Source of the DNA: Paracoccus sp. MKU1
Lineage (GTDB): Bacteria > Pseudomonadota > Alphaproteobacteria > Rhodobacterales > Rhodobacteraceae
Assembly: GCF_001447385.1 (NCBI RefSeq)
Contig: NZ_LLWQ01000202.1
Span: 1-60,520, forward strand
DNA length: 60,520 bases
Reading direction: 5' to 3'
Of this stretch, positions 8,892 to 18,419 are shown in pieces. Both the position numbers and the translations under genes were made by a program. The notes below the pieces were generated by a model that had not been told where the DNA came from, made no database searches, and was given only the letters and a program-made list of their open reading frames with translations. Position 1 is the stretch's first letter, and each line of letters begins with the position of its first letter.

Positions 8892-9947
8892 CTAGGCAAC
8901 CCTGCTTGCCGCGAGCGCATGGAGACCCTCTGGGCGGATGTGGGTGTAGCGGCGCAGCATTTTCCAGTCCTTGTGCCCGGTGACAAGGGCAACCTGTTCA
9001 ATGGTGAAACCTGCCTCGAACAGTCGACTGGTCGCTTCGTGGCGCAGATCATGAAAATGCAAATCCTCGATGCCCAAGGTACGGCAGACCCGTCGGAATG
9101 CCGTGCCGATTGAGCGTCCGTTGTAAGGGAAGATTCTGCCGCGACTGCCCACCAGCGCACGTTGTTCTTCGATCAACGCGCAGGGGTCGTAACCAGAAAC
9201 GGACAGCAGCGGGATGCGTTGGTCGTTGCCCGTCTTGCGGCGAGGGTCTTTGCGGTCCCGGATGAGCAGCATTTTGGTTCGAGGGTTGTAGTCTTCCCAT
9301 CGCGCCCGAGAGATTTCATCTTGTCGCATGGCAGTCGCGATGGCGAAACGAACGACGCGCGCTACGGGGATGAACTGTCGTGGGTTGCTTTCAAGCGCCT
9401 TCAGGATCGCGTCGATCTCCTCTTCGCTCGGCCGACGATCCCGTTCGTTGCCTTTGCCCACCAGTCCGAGCCGGGTGAGCGCAATCCGAGCGAGATCGAC
9501 TCCTTCGGTTGGTGCGATGATGCCGTGAACGGCGGCAGCATGCGAAAGGATCGTCTTGATGTATCCGAGGTCGATGCCAACCGTTACCGGGCCAGCCCCT
9601 TCCTTGGCGCGCTGGCGACCGAACTCGACGAGCTTTTCCCGGCTCAGCTCGGCGGGTTTCAAAGCCCCGAGGCGCAGCGCAAGAAAATCCAGGCTCGCGG
9701 CTTTCGACCGGCCGAGCGTTCTCCCGACTTCCGCCAGATCCGCTCTGTGAAGATCGATAAGGTCTCCGAATGTCTTGGCCGCACCAACGCCAATGTGTAT
9801 AGGTTCCCCCCGATCGATCTTGCCCTCAATGGTCCGCGCCCAAAGCTCCGCGTCACCGCGGCGCAGGAAGGATTCACTGACGTAGTGCCCTTTGCGTCTG
9901 ACCTGGACTCGCCAGGAGCCCGAAGGAAGCTTTGATATGGTCGCCAT
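8892..9947 (-). CDS. site-specific tyrosine recombinase (integrase)
   Basis: This 351-residue phage-type integrase appears intact. Catalytic residues are visible in order: R208 (TAMRQDEIS), H299 and R302 (HDLRH), H325 (GHKDW) and the nucleophile Y334 (RRYTHI). The N-terminal 160 residues form the arm-type and core-binding domains. It reads away from dusA, whose start is 112 bases beyond the integrase start. Integrases in this position belong to elements that insert into the 5' end of dusA. No excisionase or phage genes were recognised beside it. Confidence 0.92.
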   Translation of the reverse strand: MATISKLPSGSWRVQVRRKGHYVSESFLRRGDAELWARTIEGKIDRGEPIHIGVGAAKTFGDLIDLHRADLAEVGRTLGRSKAASLDFLALRLGALKPAELSREKLVEFGRQRAKEGAGPVTVGIDLGYIKTILSHAAAVHGIIAPTEGVDLARIALTRLGLVGKGNERDRRPSEEEIDAILKALESNPRQFIPVARVVRFAIATAMRQDEISRARWEDYNPRTKMLLIRDRKDPRRKTGNDQRIPLLSVSGYDPCALIEEQRALVGSRGRIFPYNGRSIGTAFRRVCRTLGIEDLHFHDLRHEATSRLFEAGFTIEQVALVTGHKDWKMLRRYTHIRPEGLHALAASRVA

Positions 9948-10059
9948 TTCGTGTGCTCTATGTGTGCAGTGCGCGGTCGAAACGTGGCGAAAAGGGGCGT
10001 ATTGGGTCGTAAATTGGAGTGCACACGCCGCCGCGCAATGAGTTGATACTACTGGAAAA

Positions 10060-11049
10060 ATGACGAAATATCAAGCACATAGACTTGCCATTGCGCCTAT
10101 GATGGACTGGACCGACAGCCTGTGCCGGCGCATCCACCGGCTGCTGTCCCGTCGCGCGCTGCTTTATACCGAGATGGTGACTGCCCCGGCGCTGGTTTAC
10201 GGCGACCGGGCGAAGCTGCTGGATTTCGACGCGGGCGAGCATCCCGTGGCGCTGCAACTGGGCGGCTCGGACCCGGCGCAGCTGGCCGAGGCGGCGCGGA
10301 TCGGCGCCGATTGGGGCTATGACGAGATCAACCTGAATGTCGGCTGCCCCAGCGACCGGGTGCAATCGGGCTGTTTCGGCGCCGTGCTGATGACCCGGCC
10401 CGAACTGGTCGCCGAATGCGTCGCGGCGATGATCGCCGCCAGCCCCGTCGAGGTCACGGTGAAATGCCGCATCGGCGTGGACGAGCAGGATCCCGAGGCG
10501 GTTTTGCCCGACTTCATCGCCCGCATGCGCGAGGCGGGCGTGCGCCGCATGGCCATCCATGCCCGCAAGGCCTGGCTCCAGGGCCTGTCGCCGCGCGAGA
10601 ATCGCGAGGTCCCGCCGCTGGATTATCCGCTGGTGCATCGCATGAAGCAGGCGTTCCCGGACCTGCACCTGTCGATCAACGGCGGCATCGCCTCGCTCGA
10701 CGCCGTGCGCGATCATCTGGCGGCGATGGACGGCGTGATGATCGGGCGCGCGGCCTATCACCAGCCCTGGGACATGCTGGGCCAGGCCGACCGGCTTTGG
10801 GGCGAGGAGCCGCGCTTTGCCGATCCGCTGGAGGCAGCGCGGGCGCTGCGCGACCTGGTCGGGGCGCATCTGGCAGCGGGCGGGCGGTTGCACCAGGCGA
10901 CGCGGCACATGCTGGGCCTGTTCCACGGCCGCCCCGGCGCGCGCGGCTGGCGGCGGCAATTGTCCGAAGGCGCGTCGCGCGCCCGCGACCGGGCCGAGGC
11001 GCTGGCTGTCTATGACGCCGCGCTGGCCGAGGTCATGGCACCGGCCTGA
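10060..11049 (+). CDS. dusA: tRNA-dihydrouridine(20/20a) synthase DusA
   Basis: This 329-residue flavoenzyme reduces uridines 20/20a in the tRNA D-loop using FMN and NADPH. Visible family signatures are APMMDWTD at residues 12-19, EMVTAPAL, the NLNVGCPSDRVQ segment with its catalytic cysteine in the following SGCFG, KCRIG, and INGGI for FMN phosphate. The length is standard. The N-terminal 13 residues are encoded in a different composition from the rest and may come from the inserted element. It overlaps the convergent phosphotransferase gene by 17 bases. Confidence 0.95.
   Translation: MTKYQAHRLAIAPMMDWTDSLCRRIHRLLSRRALLYTEMVTAPALVYGDRAKLLDFDAGEHPVALQLGGSDPAQLAEAARIGADWGYDEINLNVGCPSDRVQSGCFGAVLMTRPELVAECVAAMIAASPVEVTVKCRIGVDEQDPEAVLPDFIARMREAGVRRMAIHARKAWLQGLSPRENREVPPLDYPLVHRMKQAFPDLHLSINGGIASLDAVRDHLAAMDGVMIGRAAYHQPWDMLGQADRLWGEEPRFADPLEAARALRDLVGAHLAAGGRLHQATRHMLGLFHGRPGARGWRRQLSEGASRARDRAEALAVYDAALAEVMAPA
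10090..10125. other. candidate attachment site inside dusA 5' end
   Basis: The first 13 codons of dusA use AT-rich triplets (aaa, tat, caa, aga, ctt, att), and GC-rich core codons begin right after the MMDWTD codons at about 10,099-10,116. dusA-directed integrases are known to recombine in this conserved segment. The most likely crossover is therefore within about 10,090-10,125. The second att copy was not found in this window. Confidence 0.5.
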
Positions 11050-11938
11050 CCGTGCCCTCCTGAGCGGCCCAGGCCCGCATCGCCCGCACCAAAGCCCGGC
11101 GCCGCAGCGGCTGGCGCGCGCTGTCGAGATAATAGGCCAGCATCAGTTCGCCGATCAGGAAGCGCAGGATCGGCGCCTGATCCGGGGCCAGAAGGCCCGG
11201 CACGCCGGTCAGGGCCAGCCAGTCGGGCAGGGCGATCCCGTCCCGCACCCGCGCCGGCGGCTGCTCGCGCCGGCTTTCCAGCCAGACCAGCAACCGCGCC
11301 ATGTCGCGGGCCAGCGCCATGACCGTGCAGCCCTGCATGTCGATGGCAGTCAGCCGCAGCACGCCCGGGCGGGGAGTGTCGGCGAACAGGTTGTCGGGCG
11401 TCAGGTCGCCGTGGCAAAGCCCGCGCTCGACCGCGGCGCCGCGCAGCAGCTCGGCTTCGGAACGCATCCGCCGCATATGGCCGGCCACCAGGTCGCCGTC
11501 GATCCAGCCGCCCGAGGCAGCGGCGATCCGCGCCTCCAGCCCGTTCAGCCAGAAGCGCGGGCCGAACCTGCCGCGGGCGCGTGTCGGAGCGGCCAGTTGG
11601 CGCAGCCACGCCCCCATGCGGGCGATAAGCGCGGCGCGCTCTGCCTTGCCGGCCTCGGCCAGCAACTCGGCGACCGGACGGCCCGGCGCCGGGGCGGTGA
11701 TCAGGATGCCCTGTTCGGGCAGCGCCAGCAGGGGCGGGGCGACGGCATCGAGGTCCTGGCCCAAAGCCAGCGCCGCCGCGTGCAGACGGGCCTCGGCCTG
11801 ACGCACGCTGGCCGCCGGTTCGGTGCCGCAGAACAGTTTCAGCCAGGCCGGGCGGCCGTCCAGCCGGACCTGTATGACCAGCCGGTCGGAGCGGTCGCGC
11901 ACCAGGCGCAGCGGCTCGACCCCCGGCAGGGCGGCCAA
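11033..11938 (-). CDS. aminoglycoside/choline-kinase-like phosphotransferase
   Basis: The protein shows the kinase catalytic loop CHGDLTPDN and a following Mg-binding AIDMQG segment, as in APH/choline-kinase-like small-molecule kinases. An ATP-binding lobe lies upstream (WLKLFCGTEPAA). No ATG fits well. A TTG at 11936-11938 gives 301 residues and lies four bases after the mazG stop, so the two genes are probably translationally coupled. In-frame sequence extends further into mazG, but that part is out of frame with a real gene. The substrate is unknown. Confidence 0.75.
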   Translation of the reverse strand: MAALPGVEPLRLVRDRSDRLVIQVRLDGRPAWLKLFCGTEPAASVRQAEARLHAAALALGQDLDAVAPPLLALPEQGILITAPAPGRPVAELLAEAGKAERAALIARMGAWLRQLAAPTRARGRFGPRFWLNGLEARIAAASGGWIDGDLVAGHMRRMRSEAELLRGAAVERGLCHGDLTPDNLFADTPRPGVLRLTAIDMQGCTVMALARDMARLLVWLESRREQPPARVRDGIALPDWLALTGVPGLLAPDQAPILRFLIGELMLAYYLDSARQPLRRRALVRAMRAWAAQEGTVRPVP

Positions 11939-11942
11939 GGGA

Positions 11943-12779
11943 TCAGGCGCGTTCGGCAGCCTTGGCCTCGTTCCACAGCGCGTCCATCTCGGCCAGGTCG
12001 CTGTCCTGCGGGTGGCGGCCCTGCGCGGCCAGCGCCGCTTCGATGGACTGGAAGCGGCGGGTGAACTTGGCATTCGCCAGGCGCAGCGCCTCCTCTGGGT
12101 CGATATCCAGGTGCCGGGCCAGATTCGCCATCACGAACATCAGGTCGCCGAATTCCTCGGTCAAATGCGCGTGATCGGCGCTGTGCCTGGCCTCGACCAG
12201 TTCGCGGGTCTCCTCGGCGATCTTGTCCAGCACGTCGGCCGGGCCGGGCCAGTCGAAACCGACGCGGGCGGCGCGGTTTTGCAGCTTGATCGCGCGGGTC
12301 AGCGCCGGCAGGCCAAGTGCCACCCCGTCCAGCACGCCCTTTTCGGCCTTGGCGGCGCGTTCGCGTGCCTTGATCGCTTCCCAGTCCTTGATCTGCTGGG
12401 CGGCCGACTTGTCGCGGGATTCGTCGCCGAAGATATGCGGGTGGCGGTCGATCATCTTGTCCGAGATGTTGGCCACCACGTCGGCGAAATCGAACATGCC
12501 CGCTTCTTCGGCCATTTGCGCGTGGAAAACCACCTGGAGCAGCAGGTCGCCCAGCTCGCCGGGCAGTTCCTCCCAGGCCTCGCGCGTGATGGCGTCGGCG
12601 ACCTCATGCGCCTCTTCGATGGTATAGGGCGCGATCGAGGTGAAGTCCTGTTCGATGTCCCAGGGGCAGCCGCTCTGCGGGTCGCGCAGCGCCGCCATGA
12701 TCGCCAGCAGGCGGCGGATGCCGGTGCGGTCCGCTGCGTCATGGGCCAGCGCGGGATGGGTCGCCTTGTCCTCAGCCAT
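11943..12779 (-). CDS. mazG: nucleoside triphosphate pyrophosphohydrolase MazG
   Basis: MazG hydrolyses (deoxy)nucleoside triphosphates to monophosphates, and in E. coli it modulates ppGpp levels. Two MazG repeats are visible: CPWDIEQDF with EEAHEVADA and ELGDLLLQVVFHA in the first half, and EETRELVEA with EEFGDLMFVMANLARH in the second. The EExxE and ExxD metal-binding motifs are intact in both. The ATG at 12779 after GGGGGATC gives 278 residues, usual for the tandem-domain type. It is divergent from yajC. Confidence 0.93.
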   Translation of the reverse strand: MAEDKATHPALAHDAADRTGIRRLLAIMAALRDPQSGCPWDIEQDFTSIAPYTIEEAHEVADAITREAWEELPGELGDLLLQVVFHAQMAEEAGMFDFADVVANISDKMIDRHPHIFGDESRDKSAAQQIKDWEAIKARERAAKAEKGVLDGVALGLPALTRAIKLQNRAARVGFDWPGPADVLDKIAEETRELVEARHSADHAHLTEEFGDLMFVMANLARHLDIDPEEALRLANAKFTRRFQSIEAALAAQGRHPQDSDLAEMDALWNEAKAAERA

Positions 12780-12970
12780 CGTGATCCCCCTTGGTCGGCT
12801 TGGCCCGCATTGACCTGCCACATGCGCGGCCCCATGTCCACGCCAGTCCACGCCGCGTTACGCCCCCCGCCGGGTCCGGGCTTTCTTGCCATCGCTCCGA
12901 GCCGCGGATAGGGTGCGCGCCAATTCCGCCGGGGGACCGCCCGGAGATCGACAGCACAGGGATAGACTTA

Positions 12971-13303
12971 ATGCTCGTGACCCCCGCCTATGCCCAGGCC
13001 GCAGGAGGCGCTTCCGGCGCCGCAGGACTTGCCTCGTTCCTGCCGCTCATCCTGATCTTCGTCATCATGTATTTCCTGATGATCCGCCCGCAGCAGAAGC
13101 GCATGAAGGAACATCGCGCCATGGTCGAGGCGCTGAAGAAGGGTGACGAGATCGTGACCCAGGGCGGGCTGATCGGCAAGGTCACCTCGGTGCGCGAGAA
13201 CGAGCTCGAGGTCGAGATCGCCCCCGGCGTCAAGGTTCGCGTGATCCGCTCGACCGTGACCGGGCTCGTGAACCGCACCCAACCTGCCGCTGCCAACAGC
13301 TGA
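12971..13303 (+). CDS. yajC: preprotein translocase subunit YajC
   Basis: This 110-residue protein has one N-terminal transmembrane helix (FLPLILIFVIMYFLMIRPQQKR) followed by a small cytoplasmic domain with GDEIVTQGGLIGKV. Both are diagnostic of YajC, the accessory subunit of SecDF. The start at 12971 was chosen because the segment upstream has no family similarity. It is first in a run with secD and secF (16 and 12 bases apart), followed by overlapping genes into the ccm cluster, so long-range cotranscription is likely. Confidence 0.95.
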   Translation: MLVTPAYAQAAGGASGAAGLASFLPLILIFVIMYFLMIRPQQKRMKEHRAMVEALKKGDEIVTQGGLIGKVTSVRENELEVEIAPGVKVRVIRSTVTGLVNRTQPAAANS

Positions 13304-13319
13304 AGGCCGCATTCCCGCC

Positions 13320-14984
13320 ATGCTGGACATCCCGTTCTGGAAGCGTCTGCTGATCCTGGGCCTTGTCGCCCTGGGCCTGCTCTATGCCACGCCGAACCTG
13401 TTCTACACCAAGGTCGAGCAGCATAACGACGCCATCACCGCCGCCGAACGCAACGGTTTCGAAACCCCCGAGGAGGCCGCGGCCCGCGCCGGCTGGCCGG
13501 ACTGGCTGCCTTCGGGTCTGGTCAACCTGGGCCTCGACCTGCGGGGCGGCGCCCATCTTCTGGGCGAGGTGCATGTCCAGGATGTCTACAAGGCGCGCAT
13601 GGATTCGCTCTGGCCGGAACTGCGCGACGCGCTGGTGGCGCAGCGCGAGGTGGTGGGCGCCGTCCGCCGCGTCCAGGCGCCCGAGGGCCAGCTGGCGGTC
13701 GAGATCGGCAATCCCGAGCAGATGGCCAAGGCGGTCGAGATCGCCCGCGGCCTTGCCACGCCCGTCGCCTCGCTGACCGGCGCGGGGCAGAGCGACCTTG
13801 CGATCTCGGCCAGCGGCAACCGGCTCAACGTGCAGCTTTCGGATGCGGAAAAGGCCGCGACCGATGATCGCACCGTGCAGCAGTCGCTGGAGATCATCCG
13901 CCGCCGCATCGACGAGGTCGGCACGCGCGAACCGACGATCATGCGCCAGGGCAAGGACCGCATCCTGATCCAGGTGCCCGGCATCGGCTCGGCCGAAGAG
14001 CTCAAGCAGCTGATCGGCACCACGGCGAAGCTGACCTTCAACCCGGTGGTCAGCCGCACCGCCGACGCCAATGCGCGTCCCGGCCCCGGCAATGTGCTGC
14101 TGCCCTCGATGGACGAACCCGGCGTCTTCTACGTCATCGAGGAAAGCCCGGTCGTCACCGGCGAGGAGCTGACCGATGCCCGGCCGAGCTTCGATCAGAA
14201 CGGCCAGCCGGCGGTGGATTTCCGCTTCGGCCCCTCGGGGGCAAAGCGGTTCGGGGCCTATACCTCGGCCAATATCGGCCAGCCCTTCGCCATCGTGCTG
14301 GACAACCAGGTGATCTCGGCGCCGGTGATCCGGCAGGCGATCACCACCGGCTCGGGCCAGATTTCCGGCGCGATGAACGTGGAGGAATCGACCCGCCTGG
14401 CCGTGCTGCTGCGCGCGGGTGCCCTGCCGGCGCAGATGACCTTCCTCGAGGAACGCACCATCGGCCCGGAACTGGGGCAGGATTCGATCGATGCGGGCCG
14501 GCTGTCCTCGATCATCGCCACGGTCGCCGTGGTGGCCTATATGGTCGCGAGCTACGGGCTGTTCGGCGTCTTTGCCTCGATCGCGGTGATCGTCAACGTC
14601 ATCCTGATCCTGTCGGTCATGTCGATGATGGGGGCGACGCTGACGCTTCCCGGCATCGCCGGCATCGTGCTGACCGTCGGCACGGCGGTCGATGCCAACG
14701 TCATCATCTATGAGCGCATCCGCGAGGAATTGCGCGCCGGCAAGCGCATCATCAAGGCCATCGACGACGGCTTCAGCGAGGCGATGTCTGCGATCATCGA
14801 CGCCAACGTCACCAGCTTCATCGCCGCCGCGGTGATGTTCTTCCTGGGCTCCGGCCCGGTCAAGGGCTTCGCGGTCACGCTGACCATCGGCCTGGTTACC
14901 TCGGTCTTTACCGCCATCTACCTGACGCGGTTGATGATCGTGTTCTGGCTGGAATGGCGCAAGCCCAAAGAACTGATCTTGTAA
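13320..14984 (+). CDS. secD: protein translocase subunit SecD
   Basis: SecD with SecF uses the proton gradient to pull secreted proteins through SecYEG. The 554-residue protein has an N-terminal helix, the LGLDLRGGAHLL motif (about residues 63-74), a large periplasmic P1 domain, and five C-terminal helices. The RND-type motif GTAVDANVIIYERIREEL (about 458-475) contains the proton-relay aspartate. The length is somewhat shorter than the E. coli protein, as usual in this group. Confidence 0.96.
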   Translation: MLDIPFWKRLLILGLVALGLLYATPNLFYTKVEQHNDAITAAERNGFETPEEAAARAGWPDWLPSGLVNLGLDLRGGAHLLGEVHVQDVYKARMDSLWPELRDALVAQREVVGAVRRVQAPEGQLAVEIGNPEQMAKAVEIARGLATPVASLTGAGQSDLAISASGNRLNVQLSDAEKAATDDRTVQQSLEIIRRRIDEVGTREPTIMRQGKDRILIQVPGIGSAEELKQLIGTTAKLTFNPVVSRTADANARPGPGNVLLPSMDEPGVFYVIEESPVVTGEELTDARPSFDQNGQPAVDFRFGPSGAKRFGAYTSANIGQPFAIVLDNQVISAPVIRQAITTGSGQISGAMNVEESTRLAVLLRAGALPAQMTFLEERTIGPELGQDSIDAGRLSSIIATVAVVAYMVASYGLFGVFASIAVIVNVILILSVMSMMGATLTLPGIAGIVLTVGTAVDANVIIYERIREELRAGKRIIKAIDDGFSEAMSAIIDANVTSFIAAAVMFFLGSGPVKGFAVTLTIGLVTSVFTAIYLTRLMIVFWLEWRKPKELIL

Positions 14985-14996
14985 GGGAGCAGGACC

Positions 14997-15989
14997 ATGG
15001 CATTTCGTCTGAAACTCGTTCCCGACAACACGTCCTTCAACTTCTTCCGCTGGCAATGGCTGACCTTCGGCGTCTCGGCGGCGGCCATGGTCGGCTCGGT
15101 CCTGCTTCTGCTGGTGATGGGGCTGAACTTCGGCATCGACTTCAAGGGCGGCACCACCATCCGCACCGAAAGTCCGACGGCTTTCGAGGTCGGCGACTAT
15201 CGGCAGGCGATGAGCGATCTGGACCTGGGCGATGTCTCGATCACCGAGGTCTTCGACCCCGCCTTCGGCACCACCAAGCACGTCGCCATGATCCGCATCG
15301 GCACCACGGACGAGACCGGCTCGGTCACGCCCGAACAGCTGAACGAGATCGAGGCGGCGCTGAAGACCGTCGATCCGCAGGTGGTCTTTGCCGCCGTGGA
15401 ATCGGTCGGCCCCAAGGTCTCGGGCGAGCTGATCAAGACCGCCCTCTATGCGGTGGGTGCGGCGACCATCGGCATCATGTTCTATATCTGGCTGCGCTTC
15501 GAATGGCAGTTCGCGCTGGGGGCGGTGATCTCGCTGATCCATGACGTGCTGCTGACGGTCGGGCTGTTCTCGCTGTTCCAGCTGCGCTTCGACCTGACCA
15601 CCATTGCGGCGCTGCTGACCACGCTGGGCTTTTCCTGCAACGATACGGTCGTGGTCTTCGACCGGCTGCGCGAGAACCTGATCAAGTACAAGACGCGGCC
15701 CCTGCTCGACCTGATGAACCTGACCTGCAACGAGACGCTGTCGCGCACCATCATGACCGCCGTCACCACCGCCATCGCCCTGACCGCGATGCTGATCTTC
15801 GGCGGCGACGTGATCCGCGACTTCGTCATCGCCATGCTCTGGGGCGTGATCGTCGGCTGCTATTCGACGATCTATGTCGCCAAGAACATCGTGCTGTGGC
15901 TGGGCGTCAAGCGCGACTGGTCCAAGCCCGATCCCAAGGAAAAGGCGCCGGGCGAGGAAATCCCCGCCGCCTTCCGGGACGCGCCCTGA
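14997..15989 (+). CDS. secF: protein translocase subunit SecF
   Basis: This 330-residue partner of SecD has the first helix followed by [11 protein letters not shown], a short periplasmic domain, and a C-terminal helix bundle. The motif [19 protein letters not shown] matches the SecF consensus with its conserved aspartates. It starts 12 bases after secD. Its TGA overlaps the ATG of the next gene (TGATG), which indicates translational coupling with the Mth938-like protein. Confidence 0.96.
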   Translation: MAFRLKLVPDNTSFNFFRWQWLTFGVSAAAMVGSVLLLLVMGLNFGIDFKGGTTIRTESPTAFEVGDYRQAMSDLDLGDVSITEVFDPAFGTTKHVAMIRIGTTDETGSVTPEQLNEIEAALKTVDPQVVFAAVESVGPKVSGELIKTALYAVGAATIGIMFYIWLRFEWQFALGAVISLIHDVLLTVGLFSLFQLRFDLTTIAALLTTLGFSCNDTVVVFDRLRENLIKYKTRPLLDLMNLTCNETLSRTIMTAVTTAIALTAMLIFGGDVIRDFVIAMLWGVIVGCYSTIYVAKNIVLWLGVKRDWSKPDPKEKAPGEEIPAAFRDAP

Positions 15990-16345
15990 TGCCCAGCATG
16001 GTGCCGACGGAATTTGCCGGGGCCGTGCCGGTAGACGGGTACGGCCCCGGCTTCTTTCGCGTCGGCGGCGTCGTGCATCACGGTGCGGTGATCGTCACCG
16101 CCGCGGGCGTGACGCCCTGGGGCGGGCTCGAGGACCGCGCCGCCCTGCTGGCGCTGGCCGGCCGGGTGGATGTGCTTTTCCTCGGCATGGGAGCCGATAT
16201 CGCCTTTCCGCCGCCCGCGCTGACCGCGGCGCTGGAGGAGGCCGGGGTGATGGCCGAGCCGATGAGCTCGCCCTCGGCCGCGCGCAGCTACAATGTCACG
16301 CTGTCGGAAGGCCGGCGCGTGGCCTGCGCGCTGGTCCCGTTATGA
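15989..16345 (+). CDS. Mth938-like domain protein (NDUFAF3 family)
   Basis: This 118-residue protein has the family pattern [19 protein letters not shown] early, a [11 protein letters not shown] core, and a C-terminal [18 protein letters not shown]. That corresponds to the Mth938/DUF498 fold; the mitochondrial relative NDUFAF3 assists complex I assembly. The bacterial function is not established. It is coupled to secF at the front and overlaps ccmA by four bases (ATGA) at the back, placing it inside one operon linking export and cytochrome c maturation. Confidence 0.85.
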   Translation: MPSMVPTEFAGAVPVDGYGPGFFRVGGVVHHGAVIVTAAGVTPWGGLEDRAALLALAGRVDVLFLGMGADIAFPPPALTAALEEAGVMAEPMSSPSAARSYNVTLSEGRRVACALVPL

Positions 16346-16974
16346 GCCTGCTCGCGGTCCGCGACCTCGCCGTGGCGCGGGGCGGGCTGCGCGCCGTCGA
16401 GGGCGTCAGCTTCAGCCTGGACCCGGGCGGCGCGCTGGTGCTGCGCGGGCCGAACGGCATCGGCAAGACCACGCTGCTGCGCACGCTGGCCGGTTTGCAG
16501 CCCGCAGTTGCGGGCGTGATCGAGGCCGCGCCAGACGCCATCGCCTATGCCGGCCATTCCGACGGGCTGAAACCGGCGCTGACCGTGACCGAGAACCTGC
16601 GTTTCTGGTCCGAGATCTTCGGCGGTCCCGACATCGCCGCCGCGCTGGAGGCGATGAACCTGCGCGAGCTGGCCGCGCGCCCCGCCCATGCGCTGTCCGC
16701 CGGGCAGAAACGACGGCTGGGGCTGGCGCGGCTGATGGTGACCGGGCGTCCGGTCTGGCTGCTCGATGAGCCGACGGTGTCGCTGGACCGCGCTTCCGTG
16801 GCTCTGTTCGCCGCCATGCTGCGCGCCCATCTGGGCCGGGGCGGGGCAGCGGTGATCGCCACCCATATCGAACTGGGCCTGCCCGAGGCCGAGATCCTCG
16901 AGCTTGGCCCCTATCGCGCCAGGGAAACCCGCCGCGAGTCGCGCCCAGCCGGCTTCAACGAGGCGTTCGGATGA
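16342..16974 (+). CDS. ccmA: heme exporter ATP-binding protein CcmA
   Basis: This 210-residue ABC ATPase powers the CcmABCD complex that releases holo-CcmE during cytochrome c maturation. Walker A is [11 protein letters not shown] (about residues 36-46), the signature is LSAGQKRR, and Walker B is [11 protein letters not shown]; the switch histidine is in ATHIE. The length is typical. ccmB follows after 10 bases. Confidence 0.95.
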   Translation: MSLLAVRDLAVARGGLRAVEGVSFSLDPGGALVLRGPNGIGKTTLLRTLAGLQPAVAGVIEAAPDAIAYAGHSDGLKPALTVTENLRFWSEIFGGPDIAAALEAMNLRELAARPAHALSAGQKRRLGLARLMVTGRPVWLLDEPTVSLDRASVALFAAMLRAHLGRGGAAVIATHIELGLPEAEILELGPYRARETRRESRPAGFNEAFG

Positions 16975-16984
16975 GGGCGGGCGG

Positions 16985-17641
16985 ATGAGGGCGCTGCTGA
17001 TCCGCGATCTGCGGCTGGCCACGCGCGCCGGCGGCGGCTTTGGCCTGGCGCTGGCGTTTTTCCTGATCGTCTGCACGCTGGTCCCCTTCGGCGTCGGCCC
17101 CGAGGGCGGCACCCTGTCGCGGATCGCGCCCGGCATCCTCTGGGTCGGGGCGCTGCTCTCCTGCCTGCTGTCGCTCGACCGCATCTTCGCGCTGGATTTC
17201 GAGGACGGCTCGCTGGACCTGCTGGCGACCGCGCCGCTGCCGCTGGAGGGTGCGGTGGCGATCAAGGCGCTCGCGCATTGGCTGGTCACCGGCCTGCCGC
17301 TGGCGCTGTCGGCGCCGGTCTTCGCGCTGCTTCTGCACCTGCCGGGCCCGGCCTATCCCTGGCTTGTCGCCTCGCTGATCCTCGGCACGCCGGCGCTGTC
17401 GATGCTCGGCGCCTTTGGCGCCGCGGTGACGGTCGGGCTGCGCCGCGGCGGGCTTTTGCTGTCGCTGCTGGTGCTGCCGCTCTATGTTCCGACGCTGATC
17501 TTCGGCGCCGAGGCGGTGCGGCGCGGTGCCGCAGGGGCCGATCCGGTGGCGCCTCTGGTCTTCCTCGCGGCGATCACGCTCGCCACATTGGCTCTGGCGC
17601 CCTTTGCCGCGGCGGCTGCGCTGCGTGTCAATCTGCGGTGA
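16985..17641 (+). CDS. ccmB: heme exporter permease CcmB
   Basis: This 218-residue protein with six hydrophobic helices contains the family segment LDRIFALDFEDGSLDLL and APLPLEGAVAIK. It is the membrane partner of CcmA. The start at 16985 gives the usual MRALLIRDLRL opening; in-frame sequence upstream overlaps ccmA and is not family-like. A 52-base gap separates it from ccmC. Confidence 0.95.
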   Translation: MRALLIRDLRLATRAGGGFGLALAFFLIVCTLVPFGVGPEGGTLSRIAPGILWVGALLSCLLSLDRIFALDFEDGSLDLLATAPLPLEGAVAIKALAHWLVTGLPLALSAPVFALLLHLPGPAYPWLVASLILGTPALSMLGAFGAAVTVGLRRGGLLLSLLVLPLYVPTLIFGAEAVRRGAAGADPVAPLVFLAAITLATLALAPFAAAAALRVNLR

Positions 17642-17693
17642 GGGCGGCGTCGAGCCACTTGAGCGGGCGGCGTGCCCGATTTAGGAAGCAAAC

Positions 17694-18419
17694 ATGTCGA
17701 TCTGGGAATATGCCAACCCCGTCAAGTTCATGCGCACCTCGGGCGCCATCCTGCCATGGGTGGTGGCCGGCGCGGCGCTTTGCACCGTGGCGGGGCTGGT
17801 CTGGGGCTTTCTGACCCCCGAGGATTACAAGCAGGGCTCGACGGTCAAGATCATCTTCCTGCATGTGCCTGCGGCGCTGATGGCGATCAACATCTGGCTG
17901 ATGATGCTGGTCACCTCGCTGATCTGGCTGATCCGGCGCCACCATGTCAGCGCCCTGGCCGCCAAGGCCGCAGCACCCGTGGGCGCCGTGATGACGCTGA
18001 TCGCGCTGATCACTGGGGCGATCTGGGGCCAGCCGATGTGGGGGACATGGTGGGAATGGGATCCGCGGCTGACCTCGTTCCTGATCCTGTTCCTGTTCTA
18101 CCTGGGCTACATGGCGCTGTGGGAGGCGGTCGAGAACGCCGACAGCGCCGCCGACCTGACCGGGGTGCTATGCCTGGTCGGCTCGGTCTTTGCGCTGCTG
18201 TCGCGCTATGCGGTGAATTTCTGGAACCAGGGCCTGCACCAGGGAGCCTCGCTGTCCCTGGCGCCGGGCGAGCGCATGGCGGCGGTCTATCGCTATCCGC
18301 TCTACCTGACCATGGCGGGGTTCTTCCTGCTGTTCCTGGCGCTTTTGCTGATCCGCACCCGCACCGAGATCCGCCGCCGTCGTCTGGCCGCATTGCTGGC
18401 AAGGGAGAATCGTGCATGA
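17694..18419 (+). CDS. ccmC: heme lyase/transfer protein CcmC
   Basis: CcmC loads heme onto CcmE in the periplasm. The 241-residue protein has six helices and the tryptophan-rich heme-handling motif WGTWWEWDPR around residues 119-128, with histidines in the flanking periplasmic loops (LHVPAAL and LHQGASL). The gene overlaps ccmD by four bases (ATGA). Confidence 0.96.
   Translation: MSIWEYANPVKFMRTSGAILPWVVAGAALCTVAGLVWGFLTPEDYKQGSTVKIIFLHVPAALMAINIWLMMLVTSLIWLIRRHHVSALAAKAAAPVGAVMTLIALITGAIWGQPMWGTWWEWDPRLTSFLILFLFYLGYMALWEAVENADSAADLTGVLCLVGSVFALLSRYAVNFWNQGLHQGASLSLAPGERMAAVYRYPLYLTMAGFFLLFLALLLIRTRTEIRRRRLAALLARENRA

Noticed and set aside
13230..15542. A 770-residue minus-strand frame over secD-secF
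   Set aside because: It has the same composition bias and no motifs, and the plus strand clearly encodes SecD and SecF.
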